Source: Algoriphagus vanfongensis DSM 17529
GTDB taxonomy: Bacteria; Bacteroidota; Bacteroidia; Cytophagales; Cyclobacteriaceae
Length of the DNA stretch: 64,000 nucleotides
Reading direction: 5' to 3'
Assembly (NCBI RefSeq): GCF_000429465.1
Contig: NZ_AUBX01000014.1
Span: 310,001-374,000, forward strand
Below, one piece after another: positions 26,668-35,812 of this stretch (within the stretch, counting starts at the first letter, position 1; every line of letters starts with the position of its first letter). The notes under the pieces were generated by a model. That model ran no database searches. It saw only the letters and a program-made list of their open reading frames with translations, and was not told where the DNA came from. Position numbers and translations under genes: made by a program.

Positions 26668-26690
26668 AGATAAACAATAAACCCGATTCA

Positions 26691-28352
26691 TTAAAGTTTT
26701 GCTCTCCATCGTGGATCTCCGCTGTCATATTTCCCAGCGAATCCATTGTCCTGAAAGTTGAAATTATAAGCGTCTGGATTGACCCAGAGTGTAGCCTGAC
26801 CACCTGCGTAATTCCCAAGAGGGAAGCCAGGAATAGGATCTGAGTTGAATGAAAAATCAGAAGTACTGTAGACATTGACAATATCGAAAACTGTCTCTGC
26901 CAAACCTTCCATCCCTCGGATCGAAAGGTCATCAGACATGGCCTCATCCCATCCATGACCAAATATGCTGTTACGGATCTTGATTCCTTGAGCTACATTG
27001 TTGTTGCCGTCGCCCCCTCTGTATCTGAAGATTCTATTTCCAGAGGTGATGAAATTAGCAAACGTACAGGATTCGATCGTGATAGACTGAGAGTTGTTTC
27101 TGGAAGTGACGCCATTTTGAATTCGACTGAAAGTCGAGTTTTCGAAGGTGATATGATTGACATGTGCAGTCATCTCATCATCGCTTGGGTTTGTATCTGT
27201 GGTCAAAAGACCATAGCCCCCGATGCTGTCCACCTGAGTATTTCTCACCGTGTATTGGTCGATTGCTACTGTTCCGCGGATCCTGATGATACCTCTGAAG
27301 GTAGTCAAGACACAATTGTCAAACAGCAACTCACCTACATTGACTCCATCCGTATTCGGATTGAACACATAGTCTCCACTATAATCTTCCCCTCTGATTT
27401 CCAAATCCACAAATCTGATGAAATCGATCTGAGATCCTTCTGCAATATTCCAGTTGCCTGTAGTCACCAATCTGGCCTTTTGCTCTCCGAAGCCATATGC
27501 AGCCTGAATCGTGATGGACTTGTCCAGATCTTCCTCTGGAAGATCATAGGTCATCCCTCTTTTTACCAGAATAGTTGCTCCCGGATGTGCCGCTGCAACC
27601 GCATCAGCCACAGCAGATGAACTTTCATTTTCTCGAATATCGATGACATTTGGATCAGTAGGATCTATGTCTGCTACTCGGGTAGTGTAAGGCACCCAAC
27701 CTCTGAGTACTTCATCACTGTAAATGGCGATTTGGTAGTCAGTCTCAGGCTCTAGCCCAGTCACGATCACTTCCCCAGCCAATGCCTGCTCTGCAGAGAC
27801 CGGCTGCTCCTCCATCAATGGAGTGGTCAGCCTAAGGTCATCCCCAGCAAACACTTTGGTTCCGGTCACCTGAGCTCCTGCCAGTACCCAACTCACGCGT
27901 GCAGCTACATCTGTCACATCATAAACCGCCGGTTCATTGATAATACTTGGGAATCGCTGCGTCCGCACATTGCCCAGATCGGAGGCCTTACTATCATAGG
28001 TAGCGTCCGTTGCACGAGCCGTGGCACGCACTTGGTACAGCTGATTCCAAAACAAGTCTTCTCCTACCAGCTCACGATTGATCCGCACATAACTGGTGTC
28101 TGATTCGATCAGATAGTCTACCGTATTGAAGGTATCCCGGCTGACTTCCACAGTATAGGAAACGGCTTGCTTTAGGTTGCCCATATTAACAATGATCTCA
28201 TTGGCTTCTGAAAAAAGCTCTTCATTCAACACCGGTCTAAACAAGCGGGTCTGCTCAAATACTTCTTCATCTTCCTGGCAAGCAGTGAAGGAAAAAACTC
28301 CAACAATTGCCAAAAACAAGAGAGAATTAAATTTCAATTGTATGTTTTTCAT
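26691..28352 (-). CDS. SusE-position lipoprotein with FN3-like and beta-helix (DUF4957/DUF5123-like) domains
   Basis: A lipoprotein of 553 residues with the lipobox FSFTAC. Residues about 30-225 look like two fibronectin-III-type domains (AVSYTVEVSRDTFNTVDYLI, GLEPETDYQIAIYSDEVL). Residues about 235-460 form a right-handed beta-helix (IDFIRFVDLEIRGEDYSGDY, LLFDNCVLTTFRGIIRIRGT, HITFENSTFSRIQNGVTSRNNSQSITIESCTF). The C-terminal part resembles DUF5123. It directly follows susD in the operon, where SusE/F-type surface glycan-binding proteins usually lie, so pectin binding is the likely role. A weak lyase activity cannot be excluded. Domain names are from recollection, not search. Confidence 0.78.
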   Translation of the reverse strand: MKNIQLKFNSLLFLAIVGVFSFTACQEDEEVFEQTRLFRPVLNEELFSEANEIIVNMGNLKQAVSYTVEVSRDTFNTVDYLIESDTSYVRINRELVGEDLFWNQLYQVRATARATDATYDSKASDLGNVRTQRFPSIINEPAVYDVTDVAARVSWVLAGAQVTGTKVFAGDDLRLTTPLMEEQPVSAEQALAGEVIVTGLEPETDYQIAIYSDEVLRGWVPYTTRVADIDPTDPNVIDIRENESSSAVADAVAAAHPGATILVKRGMTYDLPEEDLDKSITIQAAYGFGEQKARLVTTGNWNIAEGSQIDFIRFVDLEIRGEDYSGDYVFNPNTDGVNVGELLFDNCVLTTFRGIIRIRGTVAIDQYTVRNTQVDSIGGYGLLTTDTNPSDDEMTAHVNHITFENSTFSRIQNGVTSRNNSQSITIESCTFANFITSGNRIFRYRGGDGNNNVAQGIKIRNSIFGHGWDEAMSDDLSIRGMEGLAETVFDIVNVYSTSDFSFNSDPIPGFPLGNYAGGQATLWVNPDAYNFNFQDNGFAGKYDSGDPRWRAKL

Positions 28353-28379
28353 TTTGATTTCTTTTTTGGCTAAAGGGAA

Positions 28380-30194
28380 TTAGAATCCATATCCGTCATT
28401 GGTCAGCGTGCCTTGACTATTGGCTATGGCGCTGGCCGGAATCGGGAAAATATACCTTACCACACCTGGATTTGGTCCGTCGATGTAGTTTGCCCAATCT
28501 TTGGTGATCCACTCCGAATAGGTAAGAGTCTCATCGTGCATACTCAATAGGAAAGGAACCTGATTCCACGTATCATCCGGTGGAGCGACTACTTTGGTAT
28601 TTGGATTAAGGATGACAAAGTCTCCATTGTCTGCTATTTTCCAATACATGTAGTCAGGGAGTGTTCCTGTACCATAGAAAGCATCATCAGCCATCTTTTT
28701 CAATCCCTCCACGGTCTCATCCATTTTTTCGGAATAATTACCCCATCGAATCAATTCGTATTTACGGATCATCTCTCCGCCAAATTCCCATGCTCGCTCA
28801 TCGACGATAGCTTGGAAAAAGTCTTCTTTACTTCCCGATACCTCACTCACGTAGCCGTCTACTTTTTCGGACCAAAGCGAAGAATTGAAGGCTCTTCTTC
28901 TGACACGCTTCAGTTGCTCCTGCGCTTCTGCCGTCGGGCCGTTCAATTCATTTTCGGCCTCAGCATACATCAGCAATACATCCGCATAGCGCATCATCGG
29001 CCAGTTGATACCAGTACCTTTCGCAGATGAAGCTCCTGGAGGATTTTCCAAGAAATGACGGCTCCATTTGCCCTGCGCGATATTCGTTCTGTTGTTGATA
29101 AATTCCTTTTCGAAGCTCGTATTGATCTTGTACAAAGCACAAGTCACATCTCTTCTTACATCCAGCGTATCGAAAGAGAAATAATAGGTCGGCGGAATAG
29201 CCATGTAATTATTTCCTGAGCCGAAACTATGTGCAGCCGTAGGCCCGCCTTCCACGGTGATCCCGATATTCCAGGCTACATCTCCATTGCCCAAAGCAAA
29301 AGGTACTTCAAACAAAACCTCTGAATTTACCGGAGAGATGAATTTGTTTTGATTCAAGAAAACCTGACGATAATCTGTCGGCAACTCACGGTCCTTCAGT
29401 GCAATCAGCTTTGCTGAGTAATCTTTGGCAATCTGATAGTACTCAAGGTAATCTGATGCTCTGCTTTGGCTCAGGTCAGGATTGACATAGTAGCCTCCGC
29501 GCTGAAGTGCTAGTCTGGCTATCATCCCTAGCGTATATTCCCGAGTCACTTGCTCAATACCGTATGGAGTTTCGTCTGCCCACATCATCCCTTCTTCCAC
29601 TTCGATCATATCTTGGATCACTCCAGAGAGGATCACATTGCGATCTTCTTTTGGCAGGTTGAAATCAGCCCCGGCCACCGGAGCTTCATTGACATAGGGT
29701 ACGTCTCCAAAGTAAAAAGCCAAGATGGAGTACCAGTAAGCTTTCAAGGTCACCGCTTCTCCGAGTAGATGACTCATCGTTCTGGCTTCTACCGGATCTT
29801 CGGATTCCAATTTTCCACTGGCTCTAAGTCCTTCGATGGAGATATTGGCATCTCGAATGGCTCGGTAGGCATAGGTCCAAACGATCTCCAAATCCCGGTT
29901 GCTCTCGAGTGCATTGAGATCCCAGATCTGATATCTGTCGCCGGTACTGGTCCAACCGCTTTGATGCTCGATATCGGTATTCCCTGCCATATTATTGGAA
30001 AGTCGGGACCGGAAGGCATCTTGTCCAAAATGAGAGTAGACAGCATTGACACCTTTCCGGGCATCGTCTACATTGGAATAAATATAATTGGAGTCAAAAG
30101 TGGAGATAGACTCCGGCTCCAGAAAATCACTGCAGGACATGACCAATACGGAAGCTGCAGCTAGTGCGAATTGATTGAATTTTATAGCTTTCAT
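28380..30194 (-). CDS. SusD/RagB-family outer membrane lipoprotein
   Basis: A glycan-binding lipoprotein of 604 residues that caps the TonB-dependent channel encoded upstream. The lipobox is VLVMSC, followed by SDFLEPES as in most SusD proteins. Tetratricopeptide-like helices follow (WTYAYRAIRDANISIEGL, LGEAVTLKAYWYSILAFYFGDVPYV). The late signature MRYADVLLMYAEAENEL with FFQAIVDERAWEFGGEMIRKYELIRWG is diagnostic, and the tail RYIFPIPASAI is typical. It lies 11 bp after susC. In this locus it should bind pectic oligogalacturonides or rhamnogalacturonan fragments. Confidence 0.95.
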   Translation of the reverse strand: MKAIKFNQFALAAASVLVMSCSDFLEPESISTFDSNYIYSNVDDARKGVNAVYSHFGQDAFRSRLSNNMAGNTDIEHQSGWTSTGDRYQIWDLNALESNRDLEIVWTYAYRAIRDANISIEGLRASGKLESEDPVEARTMSHLLGEAVTLKAYWYSILAFYFGDVPYVNEAPVAGADFNLPKEDRNVILSGVIQDMIEVEEGMMWADETPYGIEQVTREYTLGMIARLALQRGGYYVNPDLSQSRASDYLEYYQIAKDYSAKLIALKDRELPTDYRQVFLNQNKFISPVNSEVLFEVPFALGNGDVAWNIGITVEGGPTAAHSFGSGNNYMAIPPTYYFSFDTLDVRRDVTCALYKINTSFEKEFINNRTNIAQGKWSRHFLENPPGASSAKGTGINWPMMRYADVLLMYAEAENELNGPTAEAQEQLKRVRRRAFNSSLWSEKVDGYVSEVSGSKEDFFQAIVDERAWEFGGEMIRKYELIRWGNYSEKMDETVEGLKKMADDAFYGTGTLPDYMYWKIADNGDFVILNPNTKVVAPPDDTWNQVPFLLSMHDETLTYSEWITKDWANYIDGPNPGVVRYIFPIPASAIANSQGTLTNDGYGF

Positions 30195-30205
30195 TTGATT
30201 TATCC

Positions 30206-33200
30206 TTAGAATGTCACATTAAGTCCAACAGTATATGAGCGGGATCTCGGGAAGGAGGAATAATCCACCCCCGGAGTCAACGCTGCATAAGCACTGCTTC
30301 GAGTCGTACTTACTTCAGGATCATAGCCTGAGTAATCTGTCCAAATGGCCAGGTTGTTTCCCGTACCATAGATTCTCAACTGAGACAACCCAATTTTGGA
30401 AATCAGCTCTGTCGGGAAGGAGTAGCCTAAGGTCAGGACATTCAATCGGATAAAAGATCCATCCTCGATCGCCCAGTCTGACACCACCGCTCCTGCTATC
30501 CCGAAGCTGTTGTGAGACCACATGGTTTTACCTTCGTTCATCTCACCTAATTGTCCTAGGTCAGTGACTACCTCCCCTGGAGTACCGGTATAGCTACCAT
30601 CCACATCGATATAGGTGAATCGATTATCGGAATGCATCGTAGTCAGCAAGTTGCCATAGGTCACTCTTCGGAATTGATTGTATTGGATTTTGCCAGTGTT
30701 GTACACTTGGTTTCCGAATTGATAATTGAAGAAAACAGAAGCGTCAAATCCTTTCCATCTCGCATTCAGGCCAAATCCACCCTGGTTTTTAGGGAGAGCA
30801 TTCCCAATCACCTGACGGTCATCTGCATTGATTTCTCCATCTCCATTCAGGTCTTTTAGCTTCATATAGCCTGGACGGATATTCGTATTACCGACAGCAG
30901 CGCCGGAGTTTGGCACACCTTCTTTAAGCTCATATGTATCAGAGATGGCATTGTAAGATTGAAAATCATCCACTGAATAAAACCCATCGGACACATAGCC
31001 AAACATATCCCCAAGTTTGCCTCCTACACGGAGGTAAAAGTCATTGATATTGTTCAAATCTGTACTAGCCCAGTTGGACTGAAAAAAGCGCTCATCTGTC
31101 CCGTCCAGCTCCTCAATTTTGGATACGTTGATGCCTGTATTGAAATTCAGTGAAAGGGAGAAGTCTTGATTATCTACCAAATAGCCAGTGATACCGAGTT
31201 CTATCCCTTTGTTGGAGGTACTACCGATATTATCCCACTGAGTAGTAAATCCTGTATTGGCAGGAATTGCTGACTGCAAAAGCAGATCTCGCGTCGTATT
31301 GTAATAAGCATCAAAGCTACCGACGATTTTGGCCCTAAACATGGTGAAGTCCAAGCCGATATTTCGGTTGATGGTAGTCTCCCATACCAGATTAGGATTG
31401 TAAAGAACTGAACTGGATGGAGTGTAGTATGCATTGTCTACGTTGCCAAAACCTGGCCCTCTATTAGTCGATCCCTGAAACAAGAATTGTGTAGCCGTAG
31501 CATCGATTCTATCATTTCCAGTCTCACCGATACTTGCTCTCAGTTTCAACTCGTCAAATACGGAAGAGGTAGACATAAAACCTTCTTCTGAAATCTTCCA
31601 TCCTACTGCCAAGGCCGGGAATACACCTACTCTATTTTCTTCAGAAAATCTAGAGGAAGCATCCGATCGGATCGTAGCGGTGATCAAATAGCGATCTTTA
31701 AACTGATAATTAGCTCTACCAAAAAGAGAGAAACGATTCACATCTGTATTCTGGGAGGTTTCGAAACGATCCACTCTGCCAAAGGTCATATTGGCAAAAA
31801 GCTCCTCAGGGGTGATAGAAAGTCTAAAATCTTCCGCACGGATCATTTGATAATCTCCTCCTGTCGAATATACCTCTTGCCCCACCAAGAAATCCAAGGC
31901 ATGATTTTTACCCAACCCTTCTACTTTGTAAGTCAAGCTATTGAGCCATCTATATGAATCCGAATTTCTATTGGTCTTCACTCCTAGTGGCAAGCTTCCC
32001 CCATTGTTGAATGACTCACCGGTCAATGGCCCGTAGTAGCGCAACTCTTCTCTGAATGTCTGGGAAGTATTGAAAGTAGTCTTGAAATCCAACCCTTTGA
32101 TGATATTCCAAGTTAGGCCCGCATTGAAGACATAGTCATTGTCTGTTCTTTTTCTCCAATCTTGCTCTGCCAGCTCCACAGGGCTCACCAGACTTAAAAG
32201 GAAAGACTGGAAGTCATCTTCAGAATTCACCTGAGTCAGATCGATGTCCAGCTCATCCGCAATACCATTGGTAGGTCTAGTTTGCACCGCATCTTTGATA
32301 TTGATCTGGGCGCTTCCGGATGTACCTGCTCCGTCTACTACTGTTTTGGTGATTCTGGCTCCCGCTTCGAAAGTCAACTTATTTCCCAATTGCTGATTGA
32401 GCTTGAAGTTGATCACATTTCTTTGATAGCCGGAATTGAGCATTAAGCCCTCATCTGTATTATTGGTCAAGCTGAGCATGACTTTGGTCTTATCCGTACC
32501 TCCGGAAAGCGACAAGTTGTGATATTGAGACAGCTTTGGCTCGCCGAATAATTCATCTTGCCAGTCCGTTCCCGGTTTTTGCTTGTAAAGCTCCAGGTCA
32601 TCATAGACTCCATAGAATTTTTCGAAGTTTCTCACATCCGCATCTGATCTGAGTTTGGCATATTCATAATTTGCCATCACATACTCATAAGGATCTAAGA
32701 CGTCATAGCGTCTGTTTTTGGGAAGCGTTTTGTATTGGAAAAAGTTATTATATGAGACTGAAACTTTTCCTGCAGTAGGAGTCTTGGTGGTCACCACGAT
32801 CACTCCATTGGAAGCCTGAGCTCCATAGATGGCGGTAGCTGCAGCATCTTTGAGTACTGAGATACTCTCGATATCACTCGGAGGAATATCACGGATACTA
32901 CTGACGATAAATCCATCCACTACATAAAGCGGCGAATTATCCTGCGTAATGGATCCTCCTCCGCGCACTCGGATGACTACTTCTGCATCTGGAGAACCAT
33001 CCGTGGTCAGGACATTGACACCGGGAAGTCGACCTGTAATCGCCTGAGCGGTGCTCGCTACGGGTATTTTTGCCAAATCTTTGCCAGACATGGACGCTAC
33101 TGAACCTGTGAGATCGGTTCTTTTGACTGTACCATAGCCAAAATCCACAACCTCGACCGTCTCCAGCTGCCCAATATCCAGTTTCAATTCCACATCGATA

Positions 33201-33475
33201 TTGGTTTTACCATCCACAGGAATCTCCTGTGTGATCATACCGATCATCGAAAACACCAATGTGCCACTGCCATCGGTAAGATTGATCGTGTAGGAGCCAT
33301 CGATATCTGTCACAGTACCGATGGTGGTACCTTTGAGCAAGACGTAAGCACCGGGAAGCGCTTCGCCTTCTTCACTTGTCACCACTCCCGTCACTTTCTG
33401 TGCTTGGGCGTATCCCGATTGCACCGAAAAAGACACAAAGAGCAGTAATCCCAAAATGAGTTTGGTAAGATTCAT
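30206..33475 (-). CDS. SusC/RagA-family TonB-dependent outer membrane transporter
   Basis: A TonB-dependent porin of 1089 residues that imports glycan oligomers across the outer membrane. It has a signal peptide (MNLTKLILGLLLFVSFSVQSGYAQ) and a carboxypeptidase-like N-terminal domain (residues about 28-110, VTGVVTSEEGEALPGAYVLL). The TonB-box-like VEVVDFGYG and the plug domain with GRLPGVNVLTTDG and ISVLKDAAATAIYG follow. The rest is a 22-strand barrel, ending in an aromatic residue (YTVGLNVTF) for Bam assembly. It starts the susC-susD-lipoprotein operon. Two LacI-type sites lie in the 360-bp gap upstream, so it is probably induced with the pectin catabolic genes. No sigma/anti-sigma pair or hybrid two-component regulator lies next to it. 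Confidence 0.96.
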   Translation of the reverse strand: MNLTKLILGLLLFVSFSVQSGYAQAQKVTGVVTSEEGEALPGAYVLLKGTTIGTVTDIDGSYTINLTDGSGTLVFSMIGMITQEIPVDGKTNIDVELKLDIGQLETVEVVDFGYGTVKRTDLTGSVASMSGKDLAKIPVASTAQAITGRLPGVNVLTTDGSPDAEVVIRVRGGGSITQDNSPLYVVDGFIVSSIRDIPPSDIESISVLKDAAATAIYGAQASNGVIVVTTKTPTAGKVSVSYNNFFQYKTLPKNRRYDVLDPYEYVMANYEYAKLRSDADVRNFEKFYGVYDDLELYKQKPGTDWQDELFGEPKLSQYHNLSLSGGTDKTKVMLSLTNNTDEGLMLNSGYQRNVINFKLNQQLGNKLTFEAGARITKTVVDGAGTSGSAQINIKDAVQTRPTNGIADELDIDLTQVNSEDDFQSFLLSLVSPVELAEQDWRKRTDNDYVFNAGLTWNIIKGLDFKTTFNTSQTFREELRYYGPLTGESFNNGGSLPLGVKTNRNSDSYRWLNSLTYKVEGLGKNHALDFLVGQEVYSTGGDYQMIRAEDFRLSITPEELFANMTFGRVDRFETSQNTDVNRFSLFGRANYQFKDRYLITATIRSDASSRFSEENRVGVFPALAVGWKISEEGFMSTSSVFDELKLRASIGETGNDRIDATATQFLFQGSTNRGPGFGNVDNAYYTPSSSVLYNPNLVWETTINRNIGLDFTMFRAKIVGSFDAYYNTTRDLLLQSAIPANTGFTTQWDNIGSTSNKGIELGITGYLVDNQDFSLSLNFNTGINVSKIEELDGTDERFFQSNWASTDLNNINDFYLRVGGKLGDMFGYVSDGFYSVDDFQSYNAISDTYELKEGVPNSGAAVGNTNIRPGYMKLKDLNGDGEINADDRQVIGNALPKNQGGFGLNARWKGFDASVFFNYQFGNQVYNTGKIQYNQFRRVTYGNLLTTMHSDNRFTYIDVDGSYTGTPGEVVTDLGQLGEMNEGKTMWSHNSFGIAGAVVSDWAIEDGSFIRLNVLTLGYSFPTELISKIGLSQLRIYGTGNNLAIWTDYSGYDPEVSTTRSSAYAALTPGVDYSSFPRSRSYTVGLNVTF

Positions 33476-33836
33476 TTCAAATTAGTTGGGTTATTGTTAA
33501 GAGATAGAATTAAGATTTTGCTTATAGAAAACACTATAACAGAGGCACTCTCCCTGGTCTAGGAAGTAGAAAAAAATACCGATACAGCATAGGAATATAA
33601 AGGCATTGTAAATTTTGGGTTGTTTGTTAATCGACTGCAATCAAAAAATATTTGAGCAATCGATTGCATTATAGGAATTTTAAAATTTAATGGAAAACGA
33701 TTGACTAGAAAAATTTACAATTCAAAACAAAACCTTAATTTTTGAATCTATACACAATTATATTAGGCGTAATTAACTAATTAAAAGTAAAAAGCCCGTT
33801 TGAACGCTTAGATAAGGATTCCTAAAAACCTGTATT
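33476..33836. promoter_or_regulatory. susC upstream region with two LacI-type operator sites
   Basis: A 361-bp gap between susC and the pectinesterase fusion. GCAATCGATTGC (33656-33667) is a perfect 12-bp palindrome with the core of the 19613 operator. A weaker copy, AATCGACTGC, lies at 33629-33638, 29 bp away. On the susC strand a TATTTTTTG stretch close to the TAnnTTTG box lies between the two sites, so repressor binding would block the promoter. The remainder is AT-rich with nothing else recognised. Confidence 0.7.
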
Positions 33837-35735
33837 CTATAAAGTTTTATTTAAAAACTCAGCAATCAATTGCACAGTCTCCTCAAACCATACATCATAC
33901 AGCCAAAACGGATGAGGGCTATCAGGAAAAGTCTTGATTTGGGTATACTGATTAGCCTTTTTCAATTCTTCTATCAACTCATCTCTACCAGCATGAAATC
34001 TCGGATATTGACTATTGATAAATAGCATAGGTTTTAATTGGGGATCTTCCACATAGAGTGGAGATGCTTCATCCCAAATCTCAGGTATTTGCTCATAATT
34101 TCCTCCCAGCCACTCAGAGGCCACCTGCCCTTCGGCAGATTCGGGATGGTGAAAAGCCAAAACCCCATCCATGTTTACAATAGCCTTCACTTCTGAGTTT
34201 TGGGACAAGGCTGTCCGTCCTTCATAAGTTGCCGTATGAGTCAGTCCTACCAGGCTGGCCAACTGTGCTCCGGCCGAACTTCCGGATATCGCTACTTTAT
34301 CAGGATCTATGCGAAATTGATCCCGCTGACTTTTGACCCATCGGATCGCCTCCTTCACATCATGCACAGCAGCTGGATATTGAGCTTCCGGCGAGAGTCT
34401 ATATTCTACTGTAATAGTCACAAAACCCATTTCAGCCAAAGCCACTGCCATCGGCTCCTGCAGTACTTTATCGCCAGACTTCCAACCCCCTCCATGAATC
34501 ATCATCAAAGAGGTAAAATCCTTCCCTTCTTTTGGCACAAAGACATCAAGTTTTAGCTCCCGATTCCCGACTTTTTTATAAACCAGATCCCGATGTGCAA
34601 TTACATTTTCACTTGGAAATGGATAAACAGGCTGAATATCAGGAAAACTCTTTCTATCCTTTTGCCAAGCACTTTCTAAGTTGAAAGAAGAGTCTTTTTC
34701 ATAGCCATACCAGCGATCTCCAAATTCATTGCTTGGGCTATTGCCACCTTCAAAGATCTCGTAAAGCGTATAGTTATTCAGTTCTTTTTCTTCCAATACT
34801 TTGGCCCAAGCCACTCTTTCATCGGTAGATCCACCCGGACCAAAGCTCCCATACTCGGCGAATAGGACCGTATGCTCTGCATTTTCTCTCCCCCAGTTAT
34901 GCCAGCCTTCTGGACGGATGTGAGAACCCATTTCAGTATTGATAAAAACCGTCTTGGCAAAATCCCTCCAGGGCCTCCCCAAATAGACTTCGCTCACTTC
35001 CGGTTCGGCTGTGAGCCTGCAATTTTGGAACACATAGCCATACTCAACCCAGGCCGGAGTAGAGGCGGCGGTGATATAGGAATTGGCTTTGGAGTGAATG
35101 GTGCAGTTTTGAAAAAGAGCCGTTGCGGAGCCAAAAATAAAATCAGTAGTACCTTCTATGTAGCAGTTTTTGTATAGCTGTCGGGAGTTTTCACCCGAGG
35201 CAAAAATGGTGTCTTGATTTCCTAAAAAGCGGCAATTCTCAAAAACAAGCCGATCACCTTCGGCATGCAAGGCAACTGCCTGTCCCACAGGACCAGCAGT
35301 ATTTTCGAATGTAAGATCTCTGAAAGTCAATGAATTTCCCAAAACCTTGACCGTATAGGTTTCGAAAGTCCCCATATTGTCTTTGGCAGCAAAATCATCG
35401 TAAGTGATAATGGTTTTTTTAGCTCCCTCCCCCTGAAAAGTCACTCCGGTCAAAGTGCCGTCAATCAGGATCTTTTCTTTGTAAATCCCCACCTTGATAA
35501 ATACTGTTATCGATTTGGGCAAATAAACCCGGATAGCTTTTACCGCTTCCGAAATGGTTCTGAAATGTCCCGATCCATCTTGTGCAACTACGAGATCATG
35601 CTCGATCTTCCCTTTTAGCTTTTCAGCATCCAGTGGTTTGATCTCTAATGGTGACACCTGTGAAAAAGAAGCCGTAACTGCTAAAACCAAAATCATCAGA
35701 TTAAAAAATAAGATTTTCATAAAGCTGAACTTCAT
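33837..35735 (-). CDS. Bimodular secreted pectin esterase: CE8 pectinesterase fused to alpha/beta-hydrolase
   Basis: An exported protein of 632 residues. After a signal peptide (MKFSFMKILFFNLMILVLAVTASFS), residues about 40-345 are a pectin methylesterase. They carry the family motifs QAVALHAEGDR, FLGNQDTIFA, TTDFIFGSA and YLGRPWRDFAKTVF, with catalytic Asp residues in QDT and DFIFG. Residues about 385-632 are an esterase/lipase-type alpha/beta-hydrolase. It has the oxyanion motif MMIHGGGWKSGD, the nucleophile elbow AISGSSAGAQLA and a terminal His in DSPHPFW. The combination predicts removal of methyl and acetyl (or feruloyl) groups from pectin by one polypeptide. It is the last gene of the long leftward operon beginning near 44437. 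The acyl specificity of the second module is inferred. Confidence 0.88.
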   Translation of the reverse strand: MKFSFMKILFFNLMILVLAVTASFSQVSPLEIKPLDAEKLKGKIEHDLVVAQDGSGHFRTISEAVKAIRVYLPKSITVFIKVGIYKEKILIDGTLTGVTFQGEGAKKTIITYDDFAAKDNMGTFETYTVKVLGNSLTFRDLTFENTAGPVGQAVALHAEGDRLVFENCRFLGNQDTIFASGENSRQLYKNCYIEGTTDFIFGSATALFQNCTIHSKANSYITAASTPAWVEYGYVFQNCRLTAEPEVSEVYLGRPWRDFAKTVFINTEMGSHIRPEGWHNWGRENAEHTVLFAEYGSFGPGGSTDERVAWAKVLEEKELNNYTLYEIFEGGNSPSNEFGDRWYGYEKDSSFNLESAWQKDRKSFPDIQPVYPFPSENVIAHRDLVYKKVGNRELKLDVFVPKEGKDFTSLMMIHGGGWKSGDKVLQEPMAVALAEMGFVTITVEYRLSPEAQYPAAVHDVKEAIRWVKSQRDQFRIDPDKVAISGSSAGAQLASLVGLTHTATYEGRTALSQNSEVKAIVNMDGVLAFHHPESAEGQVASEWLGGNYEQIPEIWDEASPLYVEDPQLKPMLFINSQYPRFHAGRDELIEELKKANQYTQIKTFPDSPHPFWLYDVWFEETVQLIAEFLNKTL

Positions 35736-35770
35736 TTCACATGCGGTTACTTTTCAAACATCCCATTTCT

Positions 35771-35812
35771 TGGCTCTAAACTCTTGGTTCTTGGATCTTG
35801 GTTCTAGGAACT
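35771..35812. repeat. Degenerate 7-bp tandem repeat, six units
   Basis: Six consecutive heptads (TGGCTCT, AAACTCT, TGGTTCT, TGGATCT, TGGTTCT, AGGAACT) fill 35771-35812. They end on the TAG stop of the CE12 gene at 35811-35813. Related arrays occur at 39226, 56531, 58780 and 59195. Confidence 0.8.

Noticed and set aside
26955-27620. A 221-residue plus-strand frame inside the beta-helix lipoprotein gene
   Set aside because: Antisense to a gene with a lipobox, FN3-like and beta-helix features and correct operon spacing.
33785-33825. Hairpin-like AAGC...GCTT after the pectinesterase fusion gene, considered as a terminator
   Set aside because: The arms do not pair over more than four or five bases.
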